From Flavisolibacter sp. (lineage in GTDB: Bacteria; Bacteroidota; Bacteroidia; Chitinophagales; Chitinophagaceae): DNA of 6,038 nt. The stretch is taken from positions 1 to 6,038 of the forward strand of contig JAICTW010000190.1 in the NCBI GenBank assembly GCA_025936195.1, written 5' to 3'. Position numbers and translations under genes: made by a program. Positions 1-6,038 of this stretch are shown one piece after another. The notes beneath the pieces are model-generated. The model did not search any database. It was not told the origin of the DNA and was given only the letters and a program-made list of their open reading frames with translations. Every line of letters begins with the position of its first letter. Position 1 is the first letter of the stretch.

Positions 1-204
1 AATCACAATCCCGTACAGGATTATGAACTCACCGTAAGAGAAAAAGAAATTTTGTATGCATTGGTTGATGGATTGAGCTATAAAAAAATAGCTGATAAAT
101 ATTGTGTCAGTATCAGCACTGTCCGAACCCACATCTGCAACATCTATCAAAAGCTTCACGTAAATACCAAGGCACAGGCCGTGGCCAGGGTTCTGAAAAA
201 TTAA
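1..204 (+). CDS. LuxR/NarL-type response regulator, C-terminal HTH domain (5' end outside window)
   Basis: This is the last 67 residues of a transcription regulator, read in frame from the first base of the window to a TAA stop. It contains a complete LuxR-type helix-turn-helix (GerE family). The domain opens with L10-T11-x-R13-E14-x-E16-I17-L18, continues with G24-L25-S26-Y27-K28-K29-I30-A31, and has the recognition-helix signature S37-x-S39-T40-V41-R42-T43-H44-I45, then I48-Y49-x-K51-L52-H53-V54. The 'TVRTHI..IYQKLHV' style is typical of Bacteroidota NarL-like response regulators. These normally carry an N-terminal phosphoacceptor receiver domain, which would lie upstream of the window, so a two-component role is inferred. 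It points the same way as the four-gene cluster that begins 76 nt downstream, which makes it a candidate regulator of that cluster. A solo LuxR protein without a receiver domain cannot be excluded. Confidence 0.93.
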   Translation, partial: NHNPVQDYELTVREKEILYALVDGLSYKKIADKYCVSISTVRTHICNIYQKLHVNTKAQAVARVLKN

Positions 205-231
205 TTACAATAAAATCAGATTTTTATCCGA

Positions 232-262
232 TTGTCTTGCATAACAAGGTTGCTTTCTTTTG
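232..262 (+). promoter_or_regulatory. candidate Bacteroidota-type promoter upstream of the envelope operon
   Basis: Bacteroidota primary sigma-factor promoters have a -33 TTG and a -7 TAnnTTTG element separated by about 19-21 nt. Here a TTG at 232-234 is followed, 20 nt later, by TTCTTTTG at 255-262. This matches the -7 consensus except for T instead of A at its second base. Transcription would start near 269, leaving a leader of only about 12 nt before the ATG at 281. The sequence is AT-rich and one mismatch is present, so a chance match is quite possible. The cluster could instead be read through from the regulator gene upstream. Confidence 0.25.
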
Positions 263-280
263 AGCAGTAAAAAACTTGTT

Positions 281-1531
281 ATGAAAAAGCTGCTCTGCAT
301 TGTAGGCTTCAGTATTTTTTTCCTTGCCCTTAATAATCCCGTATCAGCCCAAAGCATGCTGGATAAACTCAAGAAAAAAGTAAAATCAAAAACAGAACAA
401 AGGGTTGATAACAATGAAAACAAAGCCATTGATAAAGGATTAGATCAAATCGATCCGTCGAAACAAAATACTTCTTCAAACAATAAAGGGGTTGCGACCA
501 ATACTAAAGCTGCGGTTAACACAGCTAACGAAACAACCGTAAACAATAATGACGGTAACAGCGAATCAAAAGCTCCAACACTTATTACTTACAAAAACTA
601 TGATTTCGTTCCAGGCGATAAAATCATTTTTCAGTCCAACTTGGCTGATGAACAAACTGGAGAAATTCCTTCGCAGTTTACCCTAATCGAAGGCCAGTTG
701 GATGTTCAAGCCGATAATGGAGAAAATGTTATTCATGTTTCGAAAGGTGCAACTACAACGTTTACGGCACGAATGACAAATCAAAACTACATGCCTGATC
801 AATTTACCATTGAATTTGATTTTAAAAATGAAAGGTTTGGATTAGCGCATATCAATGTTGACTTTGGACATAGAGTTTATTATTCCGGCGGCCAAGGGAT
901 TATTCCTGGGGTTCAATTTAGAAGCGACGATATAGAATGGACATTGAATTCCCATATTCCCGAAGGATTAGACCTGACCGGGAAGCATCCAATGGAATGG
1001 CATCACCTTGCGATTGCTGTAAATAAAAATGTAGGTAAGGTTTATATAGATCAATATCGCGTGTTGAATGTAAACAATCTCGAAGGCAAAGCCAATAATG
1101 TTACGTTCAACGTAAGTGGTTATGAAAACTCCTACATCAAAAATATTCGTATTGCTGCCGGCGGGATTGATATTTACAAACAGGCAACAACAGATGCAAA
1201 GATTGTAACACACGGAATTTTGTTTGATGTTGATAAGGCTACCATCAAACCGGAATCTATGGGCACCATCAATCAAATCTTCAACGTGCTTCAAAAAAAT
1301 TCTTCTCTCAAATATGAAATTGATGGGCACACAGACAACACCGGAACTCCTGCTCGTAATCTCACACTTTCACAACAAAGAGCCGATGCAGTGAAAACAC
1401 AACTGGTAAGCATGGGCATTGATGAATCGAGATTAACAACAAAAGGTTTAGGTGATACAAAACCGATTGATAAAAATGATACACCTGAAGGAAAGGCAAA
1501 CAATAGAAGAGTAGAGTTTGTGAAAATGTAA
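281..1531 (+). CDS. OmpA-family peptidoglycan-binding protein with lectin-like beta-sandwich region
   Basis: A 416-residue exported protein that probably anchors to the cell wall. Residues 1-23 form a signal peptide (MKK start, hydrophobic core, cleavage at VSA|Q). Residues 25-60 are a Lys/Asp-rich amphipathic helix, and 61-98 an Asn/Thr/Ser-rich linker. Residues 100-300 resemble the LamG/concanavalin-like region often found before OmpA domains in Bacteroidota, opening with a 'YDFVPGDKIIF' stretch. Residues 305-416 are a complete OmpA C-terminal domain. It contains G349-H350-T351-D352-x-T354-G355, the NX2LSX2RAX2VX3L peptidoglycan motif from N360 to L375, and a final N408-R409-R410. D352 and R367 have the 15-residue spacing of the pair that binds diaminopimelate in characterised OmpA domains. 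There is no beta-barrel. The ATG at 281 is preferred over an in-frame TTG at 260 because it begins the signal peptide directly. The mature protein has no cysteine. It is the first gene of the cluster, and the next starts 32 nt later. The domain call is firm; the role is inferred. Confidence 0.93.
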   Translation: MKKLLCIVGFSIFFLALNNPVSAQSMLDKLKKKVKSKTEQRVDNNENKAIDKGLDQIDPSKQNTSSNNKGVATNTKAAVNTANETTVNNNDGNSESKAPTLITYKNYDFVPGDKIIFQSNLADEQTGEIPSQFTLIEGQLDVQADNGENVIHVSKGATTTFTARMTNQNYMPDQFTIEFDFKNERFGLAHINVDFGHRVYYSGGQGIIPGVQFRSDDIEWTLNSHIPEGLDLTGKHPMEWHHLAIAVNKNVGKVYIDQYRVLNVNNLEGKANNVTFNVSGYENSYIKNIRIAAGGIDIYKQATTDAKIVTHGILFDVDKATIKPESMGTINQIFNVLQKNSSLKYEIDGHTDNTGTPARNLTLSQQRADAVKTQLVSMGIDESRLTTKGLGDTKPIDKNDTPEGKANNRRVEFVKM

Positions 1532-1563
1532 TCATCTCCGGAACATCTTAGATTTTAATTCAA

Positions 1564-3279
1564 ATGTTTTTGAAAAAATTTTCTGCTGTTTTCGTTTTAA
1601 TGCTCTCTATTCTTGACATGAAAGCACAGGGTAAATGCAATTGCCCTCCGGTAAAGCTTTATGTGTACGATACCAAAATAGACTTTCCTGCGGATAGTAA
1701 TTTAGATGCAGTTGAGGGCGGAAAGTACACTGAAGCACAAAATTCAGGACAGTGGCTGGGAGGGGATTACGTAAAACAACAATCGGATCAATTTCAAGTA
1801 TATCAAAATCTGCGTCCTGGTACCAAACAAGGTAAAACGTACGAATTACCACCGGACAATGGAGGAGGTTCCGAAGGAGATATTGATTTTACCAGCTATG
1901 CTGAAGTTTCGAGAAGTGGAACTGCTCCCAATTACACGTATAGCGTTTCCGTAAAAATTTACGATGCATACACGCATGCATTGGTCACTACCATTAGAAG
2001 AACAACTACTGACCTTGGCAAGGTAGATGATTTGATAGATGATGCCGTTGGTTCATTTTCTCCTGTGCTGGATAAGCTTCGCGATTATCAAAAGAAAATA
2101 CGCGATGAATCAGGGGGTATAAAATGGATAGGACTAAAATTCAAAGCAACTGCCGATAAAACAAAATTGAATGTTGGTGAAACGACCCATGTTCACATCA
2201 AAATTTTTGATTGTGCTGATGAAAAACCTACACCAAATCAGCAATTGAATGTAAAGCTTGGCAGACCGAAAGTTGGTATTGTTAATAATCCCAACATACG
2301 CACAAATAGTTCCGGTGAAGCAGTTTTGATTTTTACTGCAAAGAATGAAGGTGAAACAACTGTTTTTCCTGATTTCACTTACACTGCTATCAATGGAAAA
2401 CCGGGCTATCATGTTTTGCGTTGTGGCGATGAATTGAAAATACAGGTTGGTAATGAAACGTATAAACTAACAATGGATGTGGATATTACCGGAGCAGACG
2501 GACTTCACTGGCAATTGAAAGGAGAAGTGATTACCAAGCTGATATCTTATACAGATGGAACATTTCAATTAAAGGCTGTTGATGGAACAAGAAATATGCC
2601 TGTGCATGTATTGTCCGCATCTACTGCACATATGAAGCTTGTTGGTCAGTATGACTATTCTATTCCCTTCACTCTCAATATTGGCAACATTCGCAAGCCG
2701 GGAGCTGTTCAGACTAAAATTTCTTTCGATACTTTTTCTCCTTCTGAAAATGGAAAGAACAGCAGTGAACCTTATCAAACTCCTGATGGCGTTCACGATT
2801 TTCCAGGGATGACTTCACATCTTGTTCAAAACCTTTTTTATGATATTGAAGTGAATGTTGCTAAAAAAAGTGAAGCACCGGAAATGATTGAGCTGGCTGA
2901 AGTGAAACAAATACAATCGCATGCGAAGGACGCTAATTACTGGCATACTCCCCAGGGGAAGGCCGACATGTTGAAATTGCAAAAAATAATGGAAGAACGT
3001 GGCAGAGGAGATTTGTTTCAAAAAATGAGTAAGACATCAGGGCAACATTCAAAGGCCGACAGTGCTTTTGTTGAAGGAATGAGAGGAACGCAATCTAACC
3101 CGTCGGCGTATGGTGTTCCTCCAATGAAGAACACACCTTCTATTATGGGAAACCTTCTTCAACTCACCGGAACTTTCAACGACCAATCAGCAACGCCATT
3201 AAATATTTTACAGGAAGGAAATGTGGGTGGGGCTTTGAAAGGAAGCATTGTAATTAAAGCAGAAAAATTGAGCCAATGA
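1564..3279 (+). CDS. exported protein with Ig-like (Big_1-like) domain, function unknown
   Basis: A 571-residue protein that I cannot assign to a named family. Residues 1-21 are a signal peptide (MFLKK, hydrophobic core, cleavage at MKA|Q). A Cys pair, C25-x-C27, lies just after the cleavage site. Residues about 30-175 alternate beta-like and helical stretches. The part around 108-172 (repeated hydrophobic strands, 'YSVSVKIYDAYT', then a helix) recalls the fold of CsgG/TolB-like or LpoB-like periplasmic domains, but this is only a resemblance. Residues about 186-296 look like a bacterial Ig-like domain, with 'KLNVGETTHVHI' early and the hallmark 'TNSSGEAVLIFTA' later. C217 and C287 flank it and may form a disulfide. 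Residues 297-435 look beta-rich, and 440-500 are helical and charged. The tail is Gly/Pro/Asn-rich. No catalytic motif is visible. The gene sits between the OmpA-domain gene and another secreted-protein gene, which suggests a structural or scaffold role at the envelope (inference). Confidence 0.9.
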   Translation: MFLKKFSAVFVLMLSILDMKAQGKCNCPPVKLYVYDTKIDFPADSNLDAVEGGKYTEAQNSGQWLGGDYVKQQSDQFQVYQNLRPGTKQGKTYELPPDNGGGSEGDIDFTSYAEVSRSGTAPNYTYSVSVKIYDAYTHALVTTIRRTTTDLGKVDDLIDDAVGSFSPVLDKLRDYQKKIRDESGGIKWIGLKFKATADKTKLNVGETTHVHIKIFDCADEKPTPNQQLNVKLGRPKVGIVNNPNIRTNSSGEAVLIFTAKNEGETTVFPDFTYTAINGKPGYHVLRCGDELKIQVGNETYKLTMDVDITGADGLHWQLKGEVITKLISYTDGTFQLKAVDGTRNMPVHVLSASTAHMKLVGQYDYSIPFTLNIGNIRKPGAVQTKISFDTFSPSENGKNSSEPYQTPDGVHDFPGMTSHLVQNLFYDIEVNVAKKSEAPEMIELAEVKQIQSHAKDANYWHTPQGKADMLKLQKIMEERGRGDLFQKMSKTSGQHSKADSAFVEGMRGTQSNPSAYGVPPMKNTPSIMGNLLQLTGTFNDQSATPLNILQEGNVGGALKGSIVIKAEKLSQ

Positions 3280-3326
3280 AAGCCGGGGTTACAGATCCGA
3301 TTTCTAAAAATCAAAAACTCATTCAA

Positions 3327-4262
3327 ATGAAAATCAAATTTATTGCTGCGATTATTTTTTTATCTGTAGCAAATACATCCTTTGCGCAAAAAGCTTTGCC
3401 CATCCAGGTAAGTGATTATTTAAAAAGGATACCATCGCTTGATAGTTCTGTAAAAAGTTTTAAAACCTGTACGATTGATTCAAGCAGCGATGGTGTGGTT
3501 GCTATCAAAAATTCTGGTGCAGCTATTAGCAGTATTCAGAATGATATGGAAAAGTATATGAAGGAAGCCGTCAATTCTACAATGACAAATTCTTACAGCA
3601 ATGCTTCTGTGCCATCGCAGGATCAGATCAATCAAATGGTGCAAAATGCAACTCAAATGAAGAATATGAGTCCTGATGAACTCAAACAAATGAGCCGGAG
3701 TAATCAACATCAGGCTACTCCGCCTTCTGCAAATACAGTTCCATTAATGAAGGAAGTGGGAACAGGACAAACTGCTGCAAGTAAATTGTCGGTATTAACA
3801 GGTGAGTTAGCCACTAAAGCGGCAAACCTTGGCGGAGAATATGACCAGCAGATGAAAATGCTTGGTGAGGTAAAAAATAATTGTGTGGAATATAAAGTGC
3901 AGGGAGCAGATTTGGCTTTGCCGAGGTGTGGCTGTGTAATGCAAGTATACTTAGATTATTATCAAAAACGCCTGGGCCTAACCGATAAATACCTTCAAAA
4001 AGCAAATGGGTTAGTACAGAGCTATCTTCCAAAAATGGAAGAGCAAATGGCAATCATTGACAAGGTTGAAGCTGATACAAATTATGGAGATGCCGTTCCT
4101 GTCCCAGCCCTTAAAACTCAGGTAAGTGGGATACAACGTCAGGCAATGTCTTCTCTCACGCCTGTTTTGGGAATAACAGACCAATGGTTAACGAAATCTG
4201 CTAAGGAATATGCAAATGTGGTTAACACTCAAAATGGTCATGTGCCGGTGCCTTGCAATTAA
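3327..4262 (+). CDS. exported helical Met/Gln-rich protein with C-x-C motif, function unknown
   Basis: A 311-residue secreted protein of no family I recognise. The ATG at 3327 is chosen because it directly begins a signal peptide (MKIK, hydrophobic core, cleavage at SFA|Q, residue 20). An in-frame ATG at 3276 overlaps the previous stop as ATGA and would add 17 polar residues in front. Residues 64-145 are helix-prone and rich in Met, Gln and Asn, with eight Met between 74 and 141, including a 'MKNMSPDELKQM' stretch. Residues 150-185 and 205-300 are predicted by eye to be long helices, possibly coiled coils. Mature cysteines are C48, C186, C201, C203 and C310. C201-G-C203 forms a C-x-C motif, and an odd total leaves one free or intermolecular. 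No enzymatic motif is seen. The 47-nt gap upstream and 7-nt gap downstream argue for co-transcription. A binding or assembly role in the periplasm is a guess. Confidence 0.88.
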   Translation: MKIKFIAAIIFLSVANTSFAQKALPIQVSDYLKRIPSLDSSVKSFKTCTIDSSSDGVVAIKNSGAAISSIQNDMEKYMKEAVNSTMTNSYSNASVPSQDQINQMVQNATQMKNMSPDELKQMSRSNQHQATPPSANTVPLMKEVGTGQTAASKLSVLTGELATKAANLGGEYDQQMKMLGEVKNNCVEYKVQGADLALPRCGCVMQVYLDYYQKRLGLTDKYLQKANGLVQSYLPKMEEQMAIIDKVEADTNYGDAVPVPALKTQVSGIQRQAMSSLTPVLGITDQWLTKSAKEYANVVNTQNGHVPVPCN

Positions 4263-4269
4263 AACTAGC

Positions 4270-5481
4270 ATGAAGGAATTTTTATTAAAATTGCCTGCAG
4301 TCATTTTTATTCTTTTCGCATATTGTGCGAACAGCCAGGATCGTTCCTGTTCTTATTCACCTGCGCCTTGTCCAAATTCATCTGCTATTTCAGGAGCCGA
4401 TGAATGGCCCATAAGAATTAAGAACGGAGCTATTGAACAAGGCCTTGCCTTTCAAAGAAAAATTCGTAATCAGCTCACTGATCTCTTGCAAAAAGCGGCA
4501 AGGCAAAATGGATGGCAGGTATATCAGCTAACAGATGAATATTTTGACGGGCCGCCTTTTCAATTCATCAGCTTTGCCAACTGGGAAGCTGCTCCTTACG
4601 AAAAGCGTCCGCCGGTGTGGGATGATCTTGCTTTCATCATTATTGTCAACAAAGATTCGCTGATGCAGTGGAGAAAATGGAAAGAAGATTTTTTGCAGCA
4701 AGCAGAAAAGGAAGGAAACCAATATGCATCTACTACAAAAAATGCCGATGATGATCCTATACTAAAGGCCTATTTTGATTCTGCAAATTATTACACTCAA
4801 CTCCGCACTAAATACACTCAGGAACATGAACAACAGTATTTGCAGGATTTGAAAAGGAACAATAAAACTGCGCTGCAGGAGCATGAGCGGATGGAGAAAT
4901 TTTATGCAGACAAATCTAATGCCTTCATAAAAAAATATCAGAACAGGCAAATAGAAGTATACTCTTCTGCCAATCAATTTGGCAATAGTATTATTAATAA
5001 GCAGACAACGTACAATGCACTCTTTGCAGAAAGTTCAATTGTGCTGATACATTTTGGAGTTAATCCGTACCATGTGACAACAGGAATGGAGGATGGCGGG
5101 CAACACTCAATCGTTCCGCAATATTCATTGCAGATTCCCGAAGCGTCTTATGCAGGTCTTCTTGTAAACAGAAAAACTCCTGACGAACATGCTTATGGTT
5201 TTAATTACAAAGGATATTTCTTTAACAGCCCTGCTTCGATAGCAACGATTTTGTTTGGTAATTATCAACCAAAAGATTCATACAACAATTGGAGGCCGAT
5301 GTTTGAAAAATTGTTTACTTCATCTGTAGCTACTTTAGGCTCTTTAAAAAATATCAAGTGCGATGTGCTGCAAAATCTCTCTATTCATATTGAAGGCAGG
5401 CGGGATAAGGTAAATCTTGTTATGGAAAGCATGAATTGGACAGAAATAAATTCAATGATAACCAAAGTAAACAAAAACTAG
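4270..5481 (+). CDS. exported protein with charged coiled-coil-like middle region, function unknown
   Basis: A 403-residue secreted protein I cannot assign. The ATG at 4270 is chosen because it begins a signal peptide (residues 1-23, ending ANSQ|D). An in-frame ATG at 4210, inside the preceding gene, would put 20 extra residues in front of it. C19 lies in the signal sequence, but 'LFAYC' is a poor lipobox, so a soluble product is preferred to a lipoprotein. After cleavage comes a short Cys/Pro/Ser segment (C27, C34). Residues 55-82 form a helix, and 83-128 an aromatic-rich segment (many W, F, Y, P) ending in a hydrophobic strand 'DDLAFIIIVNKDS'. Residues 129-228 form a long, highly charged helical region with coiled-coil character. 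Residues 245-400 look alpha/beta, with hydrophobic strands near 255-262 and 293-299 and a Gly/Asp/His-rich loop at 271-280. It is the last gene of the cluster and lies 7 nt after its neighbour, so translational coupling is likely. Confidence 0.88.
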   Translation: MKEFLLKLPAVIFILFAYCANSQDRSCSYSPAPCPNSSAISGADEWPIRIKNGAIEQGLAFQRKIRNQLTDLLQKAARQNGWQVYQLTDEYFDGPPFQFISFANWEAAPYEKRPPVWDDLAFIIIVNKDSLMQWRKWKEDFLQQAEKEGNQYASTTKNADDDPILKAYFDSANYYTQLRTKYTQEHEQQYLQDLKRNNKTALQEHERMEKFYADKSNAFIKKYQNRQIEVYSSANQFGNSIINKQTTYNALFAESSIVLIHFGVNPYHVTTGMEDGGQHSIVPQYSLQIPEASYAGLLVNRKTPDEHAYGFNYKGYFFNSPASIATILFGNYQPKDSYNNWRPMFEKLFTSSVATLGSLKNIKCDVLQNLSIHIEGRRDKVNLVMESMNWTEINSMITKVNKN

Positions 5482-5508
5482 CAGTCAAAACTTTGATGGT
5501 ACACGATT

Positions 5509-5540
5509 AGCCGAAGTTCTAAGTTTTGGCTTTCTGATTT
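5509..5540 (+). terminator. candidate rho-independent terminator after the operon
   Basis: AGCCGAAGT (5509-5517) pairs with GTTTTGGCT (5523-5531) around a 5-nt loop. The 9-bp stem includes three G-U pairs, with four Watson-Crick pairs at the base. It is followed by the T-rich tract TTCTGATTT. It lies 28 nt after the stop of the last operon gene, on the same strand. The wobble pairs and interrupted T-tract make it a weak terminator. Confidence 0.35.
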
Positions 5541-5585
5541 AAAAACTGTTGTTGACTATTAGGCAGCTGTACAATGCTGTCGCTC

Positions 5586-5640
5586 AATTTCCGAAATTTT
5601 TATAAAAGAAGAACTTAAAAAGTTTCGGTAGATAGAAATT
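5586..5640. repeat. long imperfect inverted repeat (stem-loop)
   Basis: The inner stem pairs CCGAAATTTTTA (5591-5602) with TAAAAAGTTTCGG (5616-5628), 12 bp with a single bulged G at 5622, around a 13-nt loop. An outer stem, AATTT (5586-5590) with AAATT (5636-5640), is separated by an unpaired 7-nt segment. It is the strongest symmetric element in the gap. No T-run follows on either strand, so it is not a textbook terminator. It could be an RNA-stabilising 3' structure, a terminator shared by the converging genes, or the relic of a mobile element. Confidence 0.45.
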
Positions 5641-5659
5641 CGCTTTACTTAAACGTCGA

Positions 5660-5674
5660 AAAGCTGACAGCTTT
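5660..5674. repeat. 15-bp palindrome AAAGCTG-A-CAGCTTT
   Basis: Perfect 7-bp arms around a single central A. In RNA the usable hairpin would be AAAGC/GCTTT with a TGACA loop. In DNA the symmetry is of the kind bound by dimeric proteins. There is no adjacent promoter, so a function is unknown and chance is possible. A second short palindrome, GAGAATTCTC, lies 8 nt further on. Confidence 0.35.
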
Positions 5675-5854
5675 CTTGCAGGAGAATTCTCGAAAAATGC
5701 AGAGACAAACCCGATAAAATTGTATGTGTATTTATAGGTAAAACGATTGATCCCACCTTAGAATTACATTAAGGGTTTTGTACTTATTGAATTAGGCAAT
5801 AACGGCGAGCTTCTCCCGTAAGTTTGGGAATTCACCGGCACATGAGTACGGGCA

Positions 5855-6038
5855 CTAAATTTTCGTTTCTCTGTCGTGCGATAAAATGCGGTTATCCTTA
5901 TCATCAAGAGTGGTAGGTTTGCCCGGCCAATGAAGCGCAAGGAAAAGTATTCCCAGCAGCAACAAAACAATGCTCCACCAAAAGCCTGCATGTAGCTGTT
6001 CCAGGACCACGTGCGGATTTCCTGTTGTGGAAGAAAAG
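5855..6038 (-). CDS. C-terminal end of an integral membrane protein (5' end outside window)
   Basis: On the minus strand, the frame entering from the window edge (first full codon at 6037) stays open for 60 residues to a TAG at 5857-5855. The segment has a polar stretch (residues 1-17), then one clear transmembrane helix at about residues 18-36 (starting F-W-W, then a run rich in Leu, Ile, Val and Ala). It ends with H36-W-P-G and a 20-residue charged cytoplasmic-type tail. A terminal helix followed by a short hydrophilic tail is common in multi-spanning transporters such as major facilitator proteins, but nothing here identifies the family. An overlapping minus-strand frame from 5991 to 5764 is rejected because it lacks this membrane-protein pattern. 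The gene converges on the operon and is probably unrelated to it. Confidence 0.55.
   Translation of the reverse strand, partial: FSSTTGNPHVVLEQLHAGFWWSIVLLLLGILFLALHWPGKPTTLDDKDNRILSHDRETKI

Larger units (their letters stand above)
5482..5854. other. noncoding interval between convergent genes, rich in short inverted repeats
   Basis: About 370 bases with no convincing gene. Stops are frequent on both strands, and the longest open stretch (minus strand, 5584-5757, about 58 codons) has no start codon and no recognisable protein character. Several short symmetric elements are visible: TCAAA-AC-TTTGA at 5485-5496, a hairpin at 5509-5531, a long imperfect stem at 5586-5640, AAAGCTG-A-CAGCTTT at 5660-5674, the palindrome GAGAATTCTC at 5682-5691, and TTATTG-N7-CAATAA at 5784-5802. 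The interval lies between the end of the plus-strand operon and the end of a minus-strand gene, where terminators are expected. Some of these repeats may be chance in AT-rich DNA. Confidence 0.6.

Noticed and set aside
210..227. Hairpin ATAAAA-TCAGAT-TTTTAT after the regulator gene
   Set aside because: The stem is six A-T pairs only, too weak for a terminator, with no clear T-tract beyond the stem.
260..280. TTG start at 260 for the OmpA-family gene
   Set aside because: It adds seven residues before a perfectly formed signal peptide and lies inside the candidate -7 promoter element. The ATG at 281 is the natural start.
3276..3326. Separate 17-codon leader peptide between the second and third genes
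   Set aside because: The frame has no stop before the signal peptide start at 3327, so it is an extension of the third gene rather than an independent small gene.
4210..4269. Upstream in-frame ATG at 4210 for the fourth gene
   Set aside because: It lies within the coding region of the third gene and would bury the signal peptide behind 20 residues.
4270..4338. Lipoprotein signal in the fourth gene (Cys at residue 19)
   Set aside because: The residues before the Cys (L-F-A-Y) do not fit the lipobox, while a standard signal peptidase I site follows at residues 20-23.
205..4977. Minus-strand open frames opposite the operon genes
   Set aside because: They lie antisense to strongly supported coding regions and show no signal peptides, domains or plausible start context.
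5584..5757. Minus-strand open stretch of about 58 codons in the gap
   Set aside because: It has no ATG, GTG or TTG start and no recognisable motif, and open stretches of this size occur by chance.
5764..5991. Minus-strand open frame of 75 codons starting with ATG at 5991
   Set aside because: Its product lacks protein-like organisation, and it overlaps another minus-strand frame that enters from the window edge with a clear transmembrane helix and charged tail.

Overview
The window looks like a chromosomal segment from a member of the Bacteroidota, perhaps a Chitinophagales- or Sphingobacteriales-like bacterium. The phylum call rests on four things. The DNA is AT-rich. No gene start has a clear Shine-Dalgarno sequence. 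Signal peptides end in the A-Q / S-Q style common in this phylum. The first complete gene has an N-terminal helix, a lectin-like domain and an OmpA domain, an arrangement familiar from Bacteroidota. The genus call is only a guess.

Layout: (i) 1-204 is the 3' end of a LuxR/NarL-type regulator gene, with only its DNA-binding HTH domain inside the window. (ii) 205-280 is a short gap with one weak candidate Bacteroidota-type promoter. (iii) 281-5481 holds four tightly packed genes on the same strand, with gaps of 32, 47 and 7 nt, probably one operon. Each product starts with a signal peptide, so the whole cluster acts in the periplasm, at the outer membrane or outside the cell. In order they are an OmpA-family peptidoglycan-binding protein with a lectin-like beta-sandwich region, a 571-residue protein with an Ig-like domain, a 311-residue mostly helical Met/Gln/Asn-rich protein with a C-x-C motif, and a 403-residue protein with a long charged coiled-coil-like middle section. 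(iv) 5482-5854 is a noncoding stretch with several inverted repeats, including a possible terminator. (v) 5855-6038 on the minus strand is the C-terminal end of a membrane protein gene that converges on the operon.

Working model (inference): the operon encodes a cell-envelope module. The OmpA-domain protein would tether it to peptidoglycan and the three uncharacterised secreted proteins would be partners. The LuxR-type regulator just upstream may control it. No enzyme active site is recognisable in any of the three uncharacterised proteins, so no biochemical activity is claimed. I see no tRNA, rRNA, CRISPR array or insertion sequence.
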